DNA of 64,000 nucleotides from Armatimonadota bacterium. GTDB lineage: Bacteria > Armatimonadota > Fimbriimonadia > Fimbriimonadales > Fimbriimonadaceae. Shown here in pieces: positions 17,558 through 25,955 of the stretch; the stretch's first letter is position 1; each line of letters starts with the position of its first letter. The notes under the pieces are model-generated. The model had not been told where the DNA came from. It made no database searches and was given only the letters and a program-made list of their open reading frames with translations. The stretch covers positions 1,299,255 through 1,363,254 of the forward strand of contig JAFDWS010000002.1 of the NCBI GenBank assembly GCA_018268375.1, in the 5' to 3' direction. The translations under genes were made by a program, and so were the position numbers.

Positions 17558-18843
17558 TTTGCCCGCTCTCCCGGAAGAGGATCGCCCATCACTTGTTTCA
17601 ATCGGACTTGCGAGATCAAGAGATCGTAATAAGCCTGGACGTAATTGGATTCGGCCGTCGCCAGGCTGACGTTAGCGGTGAGTTCGTCGAGCACCGTGCC
17701 TGCGCCTTCATGAAACGCTCCTGAAGCCGCGTTGTAGTTCTCGACTGCAGCGTCCCGGGCAAGCTTTGCGGCCTCGAGCCGGTCGAAATTCTGCTTGAAC
17801 TCCTTGTACGCCGATTCGATCTCTGCGCGAGCGTCCCGTTCGGTCTGGGCGAGCGCTGCCTTGTCCGATTCAAATCCAAGCTGGGCGGATCGCACGTTCT
17901 CTTTGGAACGGTCTCCGTCATAGAGGGGGAAGCTGGCAGTGATCGCCAGGCTGGGCCTGTCGAAAACACCCTCGCTGAAGGAGCGGTCGTAATTGGCAGT
18001 TGCCTTCCAATTCACAGATCCGTCCAGTCTTGCCAGGGTCACGTCAAGCCTTGAAGCCTCAAGCCGCTTACGCGACGCCTGCAAGCTCGGCCGGTTCGCG
18101 AGGCCGTGGGCGATGGCTTCTTCAAGGGTGATCGTCAGGTCGAACTTGCCGGGCTCAGTGTCTTGGCTGTCGTCCAGGGTCGGAAGCTCCTCCTTGGGCC
18201 ACCCAAGAACCGCCTTGAGCGAGGCTTCGGCGGTGGAAACCTGGTTGGTCGCAGTCAAAACATTGACTTGAGCATTGAGCGCGTCAGCTTTGGCCTGAAG
18301 GATGTCCTTCCGGGGGCCTGCACCAACTTGCTCGCGCTTGATCGTGGCGTCCTCCAGCTTCTTCGCCCGCTCGAGCGAAGCCTGGGCAACGCCGAGAAGG
18401 TGCTGGGCCCGTAGCGCGTCATAGAAGCTCGTGTGGACGTTGAAGAGCACGCCCCGGTATGTGTCCAAAGTGCTGAACTCCGTCACTTCGCTCGACACCT
18501 TTGTCCGCCTGTAGGTGGCCGACCGGGTGCCGTTGTCCATCAAGAGCCAACTCGCCTGGATGGTGGCACTCCTGGTGTCGAAGTTGCTGCCTCCCTTTCC
18601 TGGGCCGGTGAGGGTCTGGAGATGCCCGTCCTCGCGGGAATAGACCGGCGTCACCGTCGGCAGAAAGGAGGAGAAGGCCGATCGTACGCCTGCCTTCGCC
18701 GATTCGTAGTTCAAACGGGCAGCCTGAACGGTGCCGTTGTTCTCGTTCGCGGCGCGAAGGGCATCTTCAAGCGTCAGTTTGTCCGTTTGCCCTAAGGCAC
18801 TCACGGACAAAGCCACGAAACCGAGAACCAAGATTCTTGTCAT
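17554..18843 (-). CDS. TolC-family outer-membrane efflux protein
   Basis: A 429-residue protein with signal peptide MTRILVLGFVALSVSALGQ and two tandem OEP domains. Each has the typical helical content (LTLEDALRAANENN at the start of the first, ITLEEAIAHGLANRPSLQASR at the start of the second). Such proteins form a trimeric outer-membrane channel with a periplasmic helical tunnel, indicating a diderm envelope. It is the first gene of the four-gene export operon. Upstream, CAAAGA at 18861-18866 and TCTTTG at 18879-18884 form an inverted repeat in the 119-base gap shared with fbaB, which may be an operator. The transported substrate cannot be inferred. Confidence 0.9.
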   Translation of the reverse strand: MTRILVLGFVALSVSALGQTDKLTLEDALRAANENNGTVQAARLNYESAKAGVRSAFSSFLPTVTPVYSREDGHLQTLTGPGKGGSNFDTRSATIQASWLLMDNGTRSATYRRTKVSSEVTEFSTLDTYRGVLFNVHTSFYDALRAQHLLGVAQASLERAKKLEDATIKREQVGAGPRKDILQAKADALNAQVNVLTATNQVSTAEASLKAVLGWPKEELPTLDDSQDTEPGKFDLTITLEEAIAHGLANRPSLQASRKRLEASRLDVTLARLDGSVNWKATANYDRSFSEGVFDRPSLAITASFPLYDGDRSKENVRSAQLGFESDKAALAQTERDARAEIESAYKEFKQNFDRLEAAKLARDAAVENYNAASGAFHEGAGTVLDELTANVSLATAESNYVQAYYDLLISQVRLKQVMGDPLPGERAN

Positions 18844-18950
18844 TCAACCACCAAAACACACAAAGAGCCGAAGCCCGTTCTTTGATTACTCGCACTGTAC
18901 GCCTTACGGTTGCCTCATCGCCAGTACTGGGGAAACAAGCCCCACTGGGC

Positions 18951-18956
18951 TAGAAT
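18951..18956 (+). promoter_or_regulatory. -10 hexamer TAGAAT of a leaderless-type promoter
   Basis: TAGAAT ends six bases before the ATG of the aldolase gene, with no Shine-Dalgarno. The identical hexamer and spacing occur before the YbjQ-repeat gene. Confidence 0.62.
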
Positions 18957-18962
18957 CTATCT

Positions 18963-20048
18963 ATGGCTACCACGCTCCCGAAGACCGGGCTTGGGCGAAT
19001 TCAGGAGGTGCTGGGCGACGATTCCTTGCTTCGCCACCAGTGCAAGACCGTCGACAAGGCTCAGATCCACCTGCCCGGCCCCGACTTTGTGGACCGCGTC
19101 TTCGGCCAGACCGACCGAAACCCCCAGGTCATGAGGAGCATGCAGTCCATGTTCGACCATGGGCGACTCGGCGGAACGGGGTACCTGAGCATCCTGCCGG
19201 TCGACCAGGGCATTGAGCACAGCGCGGGGGCAAGCTTCGCCAAGAACCCCGAATACTTCGATCCCGAAAACATCGTCAAGCTCGCGATCGAAGGCGGTTG
19301 CAACGCGGTCGCCTCGACCCTGGGCGTGCTTGGTTCCTGCTGCCGCAAGTACGCGCACAAGATCCCGTTCCTCGTGAAGATCAACCATAACGAGCTCCTG
19401 ACCTACCCCAACAAGGCGGAACAGATCCTCTTCGCCCAGGTCGAGCAGGCCTGGAACATGGGGGCAGCGGCCATCGGCGCCACCATTTACTTCGGAAGCG
19501 ACGACGCAGGCAGGGAAATCGTGGAGGTCAGCCAGTGCTTCGCCCATGCCCACGAGCTCGGAATGGCGACCGTCCTTTGGTGCTACCTACGGAACAACGC
19601 GTTCAAGAAAGACGGTGTCGATTACCACCTCAGCGCCGACCTGACGGGCCAAGCGAACCACCTGGGCGTCACGATCGAGGCGGACATCGTCAAGCAGAAG
19701 ATGCCGGAGAACAACGGAGGCTACAAGGCCCTCAACACGGGCGGATCCAGCTACGGCAAGCTCGACGAGCGGATTTACACCAAGCTCACTTCGGACAACC
19801 CGATCGACTTGTGCCGCTACCAGGTGATCAATTCATACATGGGCCGCGCCGGACTGATCAATTCAGGCGGCGCATCGGGTTCGAACGACCTTCAAGACGC
19901 GGTCACCACCGCTGTCATCAACAAACGTGCAGGTGGCATGGGCCTGATCTCGGGCCGAAAAGCGTTCCAGAAGCCGATGAAGGAAGGGGTCGACCTCCTC
20001 AACGCGATCCAAGACGTCTACCTGTGCCCTGAAGTGACGGTCGCCTAA
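18963..20048 (+). CDS. fbaB: Class I fructose-bisphosphate aldolase, FbaB/DhnA type
   Basis: A 361-residue aldolase that cleaves fructose 1,6-bisphosphate to dihydroxyacetone phosphate and glyceraldehyde 3-phosphate through a Schiff-base lysine, in glycolysis and gluconeogenesis. It is close to the E. coli FbaB pattern throughout: [85 protein letters not shown] and [15 protein letters not shown]. Length is normal. It is a single-gene unit, divergent from tolC, with a leaderless-type promoter. Confidence 0.95.
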   Translation: MATTLPKTGLGRIQEVLGDDSLLRHQCKTVDKAQIHLPGPDFVDRVFGQTDRNPQVMRSMQSMFDHGRLGGTGYLSILPVDQGIEHSAGASFAKNPEYFDPENIVKLAIEGGCNAVASTLGVLGSCCRKYAHKIPFLVKINHNELLTYPNKAEQILFAQVEQAWNMGAAAIGATIYFGSDDAGREIVEVSQCFAHAHELGMATVLWCYLRNNAFKKDGVDYHLSADLTGQANHLGVTIEADIVKQKMPENNGGYKALNTGGSSYGKLDERIYTKLTSDNPIDLCRYQVINSYMGRAGLINSGGASGSNDLQDAVTTAVINKRAGGMGLISGRKAFQKPMKEGVDLLNAIQDVYLCPEVTVA

Positions 20049-20059
20049 GGCCCTGCGCG

Positions 20060-20065
20060 TATACT
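20060..20065 (+). promoter_or_regulatory. -10 hexamer TATACT of a leaderless-type promoter
   Basis: TATACT ends seven bases before the GTG start of the following secreted protein gene. Confidence 0.58.
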
Positions 20066-20072
20066 CCGGGCT

Positions 20073-21308
20073 GTGAGAAACCTCTTCTTGGCGGCCGTTG
20101 TCCTCGTGGCGGGATGGGCGCGGGCCGACTTCACGGGCACGTACGAAGCCAACGACGGCGGCCAGACGCTCACGCTTGAGCTCAAGCAAGAGGGCAACAA
20201 GCTGACCGGCAAAGCCAATGCCCACGGCACCGACCTTGTGCTCGACGGGACGGTGAAAGGCGACACCGCCAAAGGGAAGCTTACGGTCTCGGGAGTTCCG
20301 GTGACGCTCTACTTCGAAGCAAAGCTCGTGGCCGACGGCGTCTCGGTCAAGATCGGCGAGTCCGCCGACAAGATGGACGACGAGGCCATGGTCTTCAAGC
20401 GGGTCGAGGCCAAGGCGACCGAAGCGAAACCGGGCGAGACCGCGACATTCAGCAAGGAGAAGTCAGAGATCCTGAAGAGTGGCAAGGAGTACACCCATGC
20501 CTCCGGAGGGAAGTTCCGCTATCCGGCTGACTGGCAGGTCAAAGAAGGCGAAGGTTTTCTCATGCTCGTGCCGCCGGATCAAAAGGAGGGAGAGTTGTTC
20601 CTGATCGCTGCCGACAGCGCGGAAGGCGCGACCGATCCGGGCTCGCCCGAAGTCCTCGCCTATCTGGATTCGCAAATCGCGCAAGCCGCGCCCGATGCGA
20701 AGAGATCCGGAAAAGCGCAGCCGGCAGTGGCCGGGGCGGGCAAAGCTGTCGTCCAAGACTGGACAGGAACGATCCAGGGCCGCGCGAGCCTCATCCGAGG
20801 CTACATTACGATCATCAAGGACAAAGGGGTTGCCCTCGTGGCAGTCGGGACAAAGGAGCAAATCGATGCCCGCGACCCGGTGCTGAGGCAAATCTTCCAG
20901 ACCGTCGGATGGGGGCAGGGCAAGGTCGATCAGCAGCTAGTCGGCACCTGGAACCACTGGGGCTATAGCGGCACAAGCGACGGCAAGTACGGTCGGGAAG
21001 AGAAAGTGCGGGTCGAACTTCGCGCCGACGGCTCATTCGCCTATCAGAACGACTCAGAGACATCGATCTCCGCTTCGGGAGCCAACCAATATGGCGACAC
21101 GACTTGGGCCGGGGGAATGGCGGGCCGTCGGGGCAACGGCTGGAACGGCACGTGGTCGGCTGATGGAAGCACCATCATCCTGAACTTCGAAGACGGAACG
21201 AGCGAGTCGTTCAAATACCGGTTCGAGCAACAGGGCGCCAACGTCTTCCTCGTGACCGAGCCAGCCGACGGCGGCAAAGGCAAGATGGAATGGAGCCGGG
21301 CGGGCTAA
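20073..21308 (+). CDS. Secreted protein of unknown function with lipocalin-like beta segments
   Basis: A 411-residue exported protein with signal peptide MRNLFLAAVVLVAGWARA. The first 110 residues are beta-rich (FTGTYEANDGGQTLTLELKQ, then KLTGKANAHGTDLVLDGTV), reminiscent of lipocalin-like domains. A middle domain from about residue 135 contains KFRYPADWQVKEGEGFLMLV, resembling the PsbP/Mog1-like domains found in lipoproteins. The C-terminal 110 residues again contain a beta pattern (LVGTWNHWGYSG and GSTIILNFEDGTSESFKY). I do not recognise a named family. It is followed 12 bases later by fpg, so the two probably share a transcript. Confidence 0.7.
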   Translation: MRNLFLAAVVLVAGWARADFTGTYEANDGGQTLTLELKQEGNKLTGKANAHGTDLVLDGTVKGDTAKGKLTVSGVPVTLYFEAKLVADGVSVKIGESADKMDDEAMVFKRVEAKATEAKPGETATFSKEKSEILKSGKEYTHASGGKFRYPADWQVKEGEGFLMLVPPDQKEGELFLIAADSAEGATDPGSPEVLAYLDSQIAQAAPDAKRSGKAQPAVAGAGKAVVQDWTGTIQGRASLIRGYITIIKDKGVALVAVGTKEQIDARDPVLRQIFQTVGWGQGKVDQQLVGTWNHWGYSGTSDGKYGREEKVRVELRADGSFAYQNDSETSISASGANQYGDTTWAGGMAGRRGNGWNGTWSADGSTIILNFEDGTSESFKYRFEQQGANVFLVTEPADGGKGKMEWSRAG

Positions 21309-21320
21309 CGGAAGCAAGCG

Positions 21321-22172
21321 TTGCCTGAGCTTCCAGAGGTCGAGACCGTTCGCCGCGTCATGCGCCGTGTCCTCCAGGGTCGGAGGATCGTCGACGCAGA
21401 GGTCGTGCCCGACGAGATCGTGCTCAAGGGCGTGCCCGCCGCGGCCGTTCGCGATGCGATCCTAGGGGCCAAGGTCGTGGACGTGGGTCGCCGGGGAAAG
21501 TACTGGTGGATCGAGCTCGACCGCAAACCCTGGCTGTTCGGCCACTTGGGCATGGCCGGCTGGATACGCGATGTCACTCCCGGAACGACCGGTGGCGTGC
21601 AGACGAGACTTCGAGAGCACGGAAAGATGCCGTGGGACGACGAGCACGGCCGGCCCCGGTTCCTCAAACTCATGCTCGAGGCTGAGGGAGGCGGCAGGAT
21701 CGCCTTTACGGACGGCCGCAGACTCGGCAGACTGTGGCTCGCCGATGGGCCGGAAACGGGTCTGAAAGGGCTGAGTCCGGACGTCTTCGACGATCCGTGG
21801 ACGGTTTCGGAGCTCAGAAGCAAGCTCGCGGGCCGTAAAGCGCCGATCAAGGCTCTGTTGCTTGACCAGTCTCTCTTCGCCGGTGTCGGCAATTGGATCG
21901 CCGACGAGGTCCTCTTCCAAGCCAGGATCCGGCCCTCCCGGCTCGCAGGCAACCTGAAAAAACCCGAACTTGAAAGGATGCTGGACTCCCTGCACAAGAT
22001 CCTTCAGCACGCAATCGAGGTGGACGCCGACTCCTCCCGGTACCCCGACGACTGGCTGTTCAATGCTCGTTGGGGAGGCGCGAAGGGCACGGGCGAGATC
22101 ATGGGCCACGCCATTCGCCGCGAGCCGATCGGAGGTAGGACGACGGCGTGGGTTCCCGACCTGCAAAAGTAG
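21321..22172 (+). CDS. mutM: Formamidopyrimidine-DNA glycosylase, zincless type
   Basis: A 283-residue Fpg/Nei protein that excises oxidised purines such as 8-oxoguanine and nicks the abasic site. The catalytic N-terminal PELPEVETV is intact, Lys60 in GRRGKYWW matches the conserved catalytic lysine, and the helix-two-turn-helix (DQSLFAGVGNWIADEVLFQA) is present. The C-terminal finger keeps the DNA-binding Arg in PIGGRTTAW but has none of the four zinc Cys residues, so it is a zincless finger as in some plant and fungal homologues. The start is TTG 21321, since Pro2 must follow the initiator. It follows the preceding gene closely. Confidence 0.9.
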   Translation: MPELPEVETVRRVMRRVLQGRRIVDAEVVPDEIVLKGVPAAAVRDAILGAKVVDVGRRGKYWWIELDRKPWLFGHLGMAGWIRDVTPGTTGGVQTRLREHGKMPWDDEHGRPRFLKLMLEAEGGGRIAFTDGRRLGRLWLADGPETGLKGLSPDVFDDPWTVSELRSKLAGRKAPIKALLLDQSLFAGVGNWIADEVLFQARIRPSRLAGNLKKPELERMLDSLHKILQHAIEVDADSSRYPDDWLFNARWGGAKGTGEIMGHAIRREPIGGRTTAWVPDLQK

Positions 22173-22219
22173 GAACGCGGCTCGGCAGATGGAGTAACCC
22201 GCCCAGGGCCTGGACGTTG

Positions 22220-22225
22220 TATCCT
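22220..22225 (+). promoter_or_regulatory. -10 hexamer TATCCT
   Basis: TATCCT ends nine bases before ATG 22235. The spacer AAGGAAAAC also contains a Shine-Dalgarno-like AAGGA, so leaderless initiation is less certain here. Confidence 0.45.
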
Positions 22226-22234
22226 AAGGAAAAC

Positions 22235-22843
22235 ATGTTGACGCTCGCTGCTGCTCTCGTCATGATCCAGCCCGCCGATCCGAACGGCACGATGCACCGA
22301 TCAGTTTTCGCCGCCAAGAGCGATTTGCCGGACACCCAAGCGGCGGGCGGTTTCTGCATTTCGGAGAACGCTTCGTGGGGGATGAAAGAGGTAGCCGTCA
22401 ACGCCAACAAACTGACCCTCTTGGTCAAGAAGAACGATTGCTGCGGGCCGGCGGGAGGCGACTGCGAGCGCCTCGTGGCACTTGCAAACGGGACGAAAGA
22501 GACGCTGTGGTTCTCAGCCGAGGACAGCGTGATCGGGGTCGTGCGCCAGGCTCAAGACGTCACCGGGCAATGGAAGCCGGTCGAATACTGGGGCGGCTCA
22601 GACTGTGGCAACAGCTTCCACCACGTCGCGTTGCTGTCCGGCAGGTGTTGGGTTTGGAACGTACCGCAAGCCAAGGCTGGCGTGACGACGAAGAACCGAT
22701 ACGCGTTTTTCGGACAAAAGGAGCCCCTCTACTCAAACGAGTTTGATGCCAAAGTCGAGGCTACGGACTTCCTTCTCGGTCCAACTCTCACTGCAGACTA
22801 TTCCTTGCAACCCACTGGCCGCCTGGCGCCGAAGCCCCGCTAG
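22235..22843 (+). CDS. Cys-containing secreted protein of unknown function
   Basis: A 202-residue protein with a short hydrophobic N terminus (MLTLAAALVMIQ) that may act as a signal peptide. It contains six or more Cys residues in the mature part (GFCISEN, NDCCGPAGGDCERL, SDCGN, GRCW), consistent with disulfides outside the cytoplasm. Trp/Phe-rich segments suggest a beta fold. I do not recognise a family. ATG 22235 is chosen from the promoter spacing; the open frame back to 22148 lies inside fpg. Its TAG stop overlaps the convergent NHL gene stop on the palindrome CTAG. Confidence 0.65.
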   Translation: MLTLAAALVMIQPADPNGTMHRSVFAAKSDLPDTQAAGGFCISENASWGMKEVAVNANKLTLLVKKNDCCGPAGGDCERLVALANGTKETLWFSAEDSVIGVVRQAQDVTGQWKPVEYWGGSDCGNSFHHVALLSGRCWVWNVPQAKAGVTTKNRYAFFGQKEPLYSNEFDAKVEATDFLLGPTLTADYSLQPTGRLAPKPR

Positions 22844-23853
22844 CGCACCCGGCGCAACAAGGTGACGCGACCGATCGGCACCCACTCAGCCACGAGGATG
22901 TCCCCGTTGCAGAGGAAGATGGCGTCGTGGGGATGGATGAACTTGCCCGGAATGAAATCAGACCTGGGGTGGTCTCGCAGATTGCTTGGAGCACCGTCTC
23001 CCAGTTGAACGATCGGCTTGTTCTGCGAATCGAGCACAGTCACGACCGAGTCCAGGTCGGGCACGAGCATCTCCTCTCCCCTGATCGCAAAATGACAGGG
23101 CAGACGCATGCCTTCGGTGTTGAACCGGATGTGCCGACCGTCGAGAGTGAAATACTGGATCCGTCGGTTCGCGCGGTCCGCTACCGCCAAGACGGGCTCT
23201 TTGCTTCGGTTGTCCAGCCAGATTCCGTGGGGCTGTTGAACCTTGCCCGGTTCGGTGCCTGGCCCGCCGAACGTACGGATGTAATTTGCTTTGATGTCGT
23301 ACTGGTGGATGTAGCTCGACCCGTACCCGTCGGCGACGTAGAAATCACCATTTGGTGAGAACGCGACGTTCGTCGGTACAAACGCGTGCTTGTCGTCATA
23401 AACGCCCGCCTCCTTGGGGGTACCGAATTCCCAAAGAACCTTGCCGTCGAGCGTCGTCTTGCAAACGAGGCGCCGATTGATGTCGCAGTGGTAGATGAAC
23501 TCCTCGTGGCCCTCCTTGCGGATGTCAAGGCCGTGCGAGCCTCCGCGGAACTGCGGTCCCCATGAGGTGAGGAACTTGCCCTTCTCGTCGAACACACAGA
23601 CGCCGTCAGGGCACTCGCTCGTCGGGTGGACGGTATGGCTGAGATAGATGCGACCGTGAGCATCCTGAGCGAGGCCGTGGGTGTCGCCGTACTTGATGTT
23701 GGCGGCAGGGACAAGCCAATCCGGCACCCACTGGTACTTGTGAGAACCCGAGCCGAGGATGATGGGGGTTTGCTGCGCGAACGACTTCAACCCGCCGGTG
23801 AGCAGGGTCGCGGAGCCGATGGCCGTGGTCTGCAGGAAACTGCGGCGAGTCAT
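22840..23853 (-). CDS. Tat-exported NHL-repeat beta-propeller protein
   Basis: About 337 residues. The N terminus MTRRSFLQTTAIGSATLLTGG is a twin-arginine signal (RRSFLQ). The mature part has repeated NHL motifs such as HGLAQDAHGRIYLSHT, NVAFSPNGDFYVADGYGSS, PHGIWLDNRSKEPVLAVAD and HDAIFLCNGDILVAEW. This is the propeller arrangement seen in peptidylglycine-type lyases and related 6-bladed proteins. Tat export implies folding or cofactor binding in the cytoplasm first. The start is ATG 23853 because it opens the Tat signal and has TAACCT seven bases upstream. The true activity is unknown. Confidence 0.82.
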   Translation of the reverse strand: MTRRSFLQTTAIGSATLLTGGLKSFAQQTPIILGSGSHKYQWVPDWLVPAANIKYGDTHGLAQDAHGRIYLSHTVHPTSECPDGVCVFDEKGKFLTSWGPQFRGGSHGLDIRKEGHEEFIYHCDINRRLVCKTTLDGKVLWEFGTPKEAGVYDDKHAFVPTNVAFSPNGDFYVADGYGSSYIHQYDIKANYIRTFGGPGTEPGKVQQPHGIWLDNRSKEPVLAVADRANRRIQYFTLDGRHIRFNTEGMRLPCHFAIRGEEMLVPDLDSVVTVLDSQNKPIVQLGDGAPSNLRDHPRSDFIPGKFIHPHDAIFLCNGDILVAEWVPIGRVTLLRRVR

Positions 23854-23860
23854 GCCTCTG

Positions 23861-23866
23861 AGGTTA
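23861..23866 (-). promoter_or_regulatory. -10 hexamer TAACCT of a leaderless-type promoter
   Basis: TAACCT ends seven bases before the ATG of the Tat-exported NHL protein. Confidence 0.5.
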
Positions 23867-23890
23867 CCAAGGTTGCGGCCAGAATCAGAT

Positions 23891-24289
23891 ATGGATGCCC
23901 TCAAGGTTTATCGCAGCTGGTTCTGGGCGGCCACGGTCTACAACCTAGTTTGGGGCGTTGCCGTCTCTTGCTTTCCAGGTCGCGCGAGAGCCCTGGCCGG
24001 CCTGCCTGCGACAATCCCCCTACCCATCATCCAGGTGATCGCGATGATGGTGGGTGTCTATGCGATCGGCTACTGGCTGATGGCGCGCGACCCTATACGG
24101 TATTCGGGCAACATTTGGGTCGGTTTGGCGGGCAAGACACTCGGCCCGCTCGGTTTCTTTTACTTCGCAGTAAAGGGCGAGCTACCTTGGACGATGGGCT
24201 GGACGATCCTGACGAACGACCTCGTCTGGTGGCCCGCATTTTGGATGTTCGCCCTCAAGCACGGCCGTACTTCGCTCGGCGAAAGCTAA
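23891..24289 (+). CDS. Four-helix membrane protein of unknown function
   Basis: A 132-residue integral membrane protein with four predicted helices: WFWAATVYNLVWGVAVSCF, LPIIQVIAMMVGVYAIGYWL, NIWVGLAGKTLGPLGFFYFA and TNDLVWWPAFWMFAL. Few charged residues lie between them. No family is evident to me. The ATG at 23891 begins where hydrophobicity starts. CAGAAT lies five bases upstream and may be a weak version of the leaderless promoter. It is divergent from the NHL gene and its last codons overlap the convergent lipoprotein gene by four bases. Confidence 0.7.
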   Translation: MDALKVYRSWFWAATVYNLVWGVAVSCFPGRARALAGLPATIPLPIIQVIAMMVGVYAIGYWLMARDPIRYSGNIWVGLAGKTLGPLGFFYFAVKGELPWTMGWTILTNDLVWWPAFWMFALKHGRTSLGES

Positions 24290-25005
24290 GGCAACCGCAC
24301 TTCGACGGACCAGTCCACCATGTTCAAGTTTGGGTCGTTCGCTCGCAGCCCGTTCACGTCTTGCGCATGAGAATCGCCGGTTGGTGGCTCGACGAAGTTC
24401 TGGGTCGTGTTCGTGTACGTCTTGCTCGACCGCATGTCGACGTTCACAAAGGTGTTCCACTTTGAGCGGTCAAGGCCGTCGCCAAGGGCGTCCCAAGTGT
24501 GGGGCTGGGTGATAGCGTATTGGTCGAAGGTGAAAAAGTTGACTTGCACCGTGTTGATGGTGGGCACGACGGACGCGTCCACCAATTGGCTCATGTCGAT
24601 CTCACACTCAAGCGTGTCAGCCGGCTGCCCGTTCACGCCGGGGAGTTTGTAGTTGATCGCATATCCCGTCAAGAACCGGCCGTCAAGCGTCGTGTCGCTG
24701 AACTGCCAAATCTCATAAGGGTTGGCCTGACCGGGCCGGTAGAGAATGAAGTGGGTGCAGTTGCCAGCAACGAACCCGTTGCCGCCGAAATCTGTGACCG
24801 GCAAGGGACCCTGGTCGGTCGGGCTGACTTCTGGAGTCAGTCGCAAAGGGATGACGAAGATGTACGGCGTTGTCCCAAGGTCGGCGCTCGGGTCCATTTT
24901 CATCTTGAACACCAACCGTTTGGTGAAGAAGGTGCTTCCGCCGGCAGGGAACTTGGCGCAACCAACGGCTCCGAGCAGCAACGCAGCCAAAAGGAGCTTC
25001 TTCAT
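24286..25005 (-). CDS. Lipoprotein of unknown function
   Basis: A 239-residue protein with a lipoprotein signal (MKKLLLAALLLGAVGC, lipid-modified Cys at residue 16). The mature part is beta-rich with many Thr/Asn/Asp residues and no motif I recognise; segments such as TPYIFVIPLRLTPE and NFFTFDQYAITQP look like extended strands. The start ATG overlaps the stop of the upstream zinc-ribbon gene as ATGA, so the two are translationally coupled. Confidence 0.72.
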   Translation of the reverse strand: MKKLLLAALLLGAVGCAKFPAGGSTFFTKRLVFKMKMDPSADLGTTPYIFVIPLRLTPEVSPTDQGPLPVTDFGGNGFVAGNCTHFILYRPGQANPYEIWQFSDTTLDGRFLTGYAINYKLPGVNGQPADTLECEIDMSQLVDASVVPTINTVQVNFFTFDQYAITQPHTWDALGDGLDRSKWNTFVNVDMRSSKTYTNTTQNFVEPPTGDSHAQDVNGLRANDPNLNMVDWSVEVRLP

Positions 25006-25715
25006 CCCTGCTGCAACCTGAAAAGGATACGCCTGCACCCTTCGCATTGAACGACCTTGTCGTGAACGACGGCATCGAAGGGCTTCTCCGCCACGGGTAG
25101 CCCGCAGGTGTCGCACCGGTGCGCGTCCGTCACCATAGCCATTCCGACGCCGAGCTTCTCGCGGAGTTTCTCGTAAAGGGTCAAGAGAGGCTCTGGCACA
25201 GCCTTGAGGGCGGCGGGCCGCTTAGCCGCCTCTGCCTTGTAGGCGGCCTGGAGCCGGGCGTGCTCCTCCTTCGCCGCGGTCTGCTTCTTAACGATCTCGC
25301 CCTTGAGCTGACTGATCTGGCCCTCGAGGCCCGAGGCCTTCTCCTTTGCGGGGGGAACCAGTTCCCACAGTTCGAGGATCCGGGCGTCGTTTCGCGAAAT
25401 GTGGTCCTTAACGTGAGTCTTCTCAAGCTCGATGTTTTCGACCTCGCGTGGATTCACCACCTTGCCGCCATAGAGGTCGCTGTCGAGCTTCTTCAGCTTG
25501 TCCTCGAGAGACTTCTGCTCCAGCTCAAGGTCTTTGAGCTCGGAAGAAAGGGCCCGGGAGGCCGCCAACGTCCCTTCTGGGTCAGCCTCCAGCTTCTTGA
25601 TCTCCTCCGCCTCGCCCCGCCCCACGTCGAGGCTGGCGGCACGGGTTTTCATCTCGTACAGGGCCGAATCGATCAAGTGGAGCTTGTACAGAGCGAAAAG
25701 CCCGGTTTCGGCCAT
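25002..25715 (-). CDS. Coiled-coil protein with C-terminal C4 zinc ribbon
   Basis: A 237-residue cytosolic protein of the bacterial zinc-ribbon/coiled-coil hairpin family (CT398-like). Residues about 20-160 form an antiparallel coiled coil (ELKDLELEQKSLEDKLKKLD, EKASGLEGQISQLKGEIVKK). The C terminus carries CDTCGLPV and CEGCRRILF about 20 residues apart, a zinc ribbon. Such proteins are proposed to act in nucleic-acid or secretion-related contexts but function is unsettled. The ATG at 25715 is fixed by CATAAT six bases upstream; the long open frame to 26021 is antisense to other genes. It is coupled to the downstream lipoprotein. Confidence 0.82.
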   Translation of the reverse strand: MAETGLFALYKLHLIDSALYEMKTRAASLDVGRGEAEEIKKLEADPEGTLAASRALSSELKDLELEQKSLEDKLKKLDSDLYGGKVVNPREVENIELEKTHVKDHISRNDARILELWELVPPAKEKASGLEGQISQLKGEIVKKQTAAKEEHARLQAAYKAEAAKRPAALKAVPEPLLTLYEKLREKLGVGMAMVTDAHRCDTCGLPVAEKPFDAVVHDKVVQCEGCRRILFRLQQG

Positions 25716-25721
25716 ACCTTC

Positions 25722-25727
25722 ATTATG
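25722..25727 (-). promoter_or_regulatory. -10 hexamer CATAAT of a leaderless-type promoter
   Basis: CATAAT ends six bases before the ATG of the zinc-ribbon coiled-coil gene and lies within the end of the next upstream small gene. Confidence 0.6.
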
Positions 25728-25938
25728 ACGACGGCGGCGTCTTCCGAGCTTGCCGGCTGAGTGGGACCACCCTTCGCGTGTCGACGAGGCGCTCGCGGTG
25801 GTCGTTGAACATGCAGATCGCGCGCAGGCCGAAGATGTTCGCAATATCCACGGCTTGATCCCAGCGCAGCGGGTTGAGTTTCTCGTCTCGACAGCTCTGG
25901 GCCTCTGGGTCGTAGCGGGGACAATCCTGGCAGTGCAT
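25723..25938 (-). CDS. Small four-cysteine protein of unknown function
   Basis: A 71-residue protein starting MHCQDCPRYDPEAQSC, with Cys at positions 3, 6 and 16 and a fourth in AICMFNDHRERL. The spacing suggests a metal-binding or redox site. The middle contains LNPLRWDQAVDIANIFG, likely helical. I do not recognise a family. It is divergent from the gene starting at 25956, with 17 bases between starts, and ends just before the zinc-ribbon gene start, so the promoter of that gene is embedded in its last codons. The start is placed at the Met that opens the Cys motif; the frame further upstream is antisense to the neighbour. Confidence 0.6.
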   Translation of the reverse strand: MHCQDCPRYDPEAQSCRDEKLNPLRWDQAVDIANIFGLRAICMFNDHRERLVDTRRVVPLSRQARKTPPSS

Positions 25939-25955
25939 ACTCGTCTTGATCTGTG

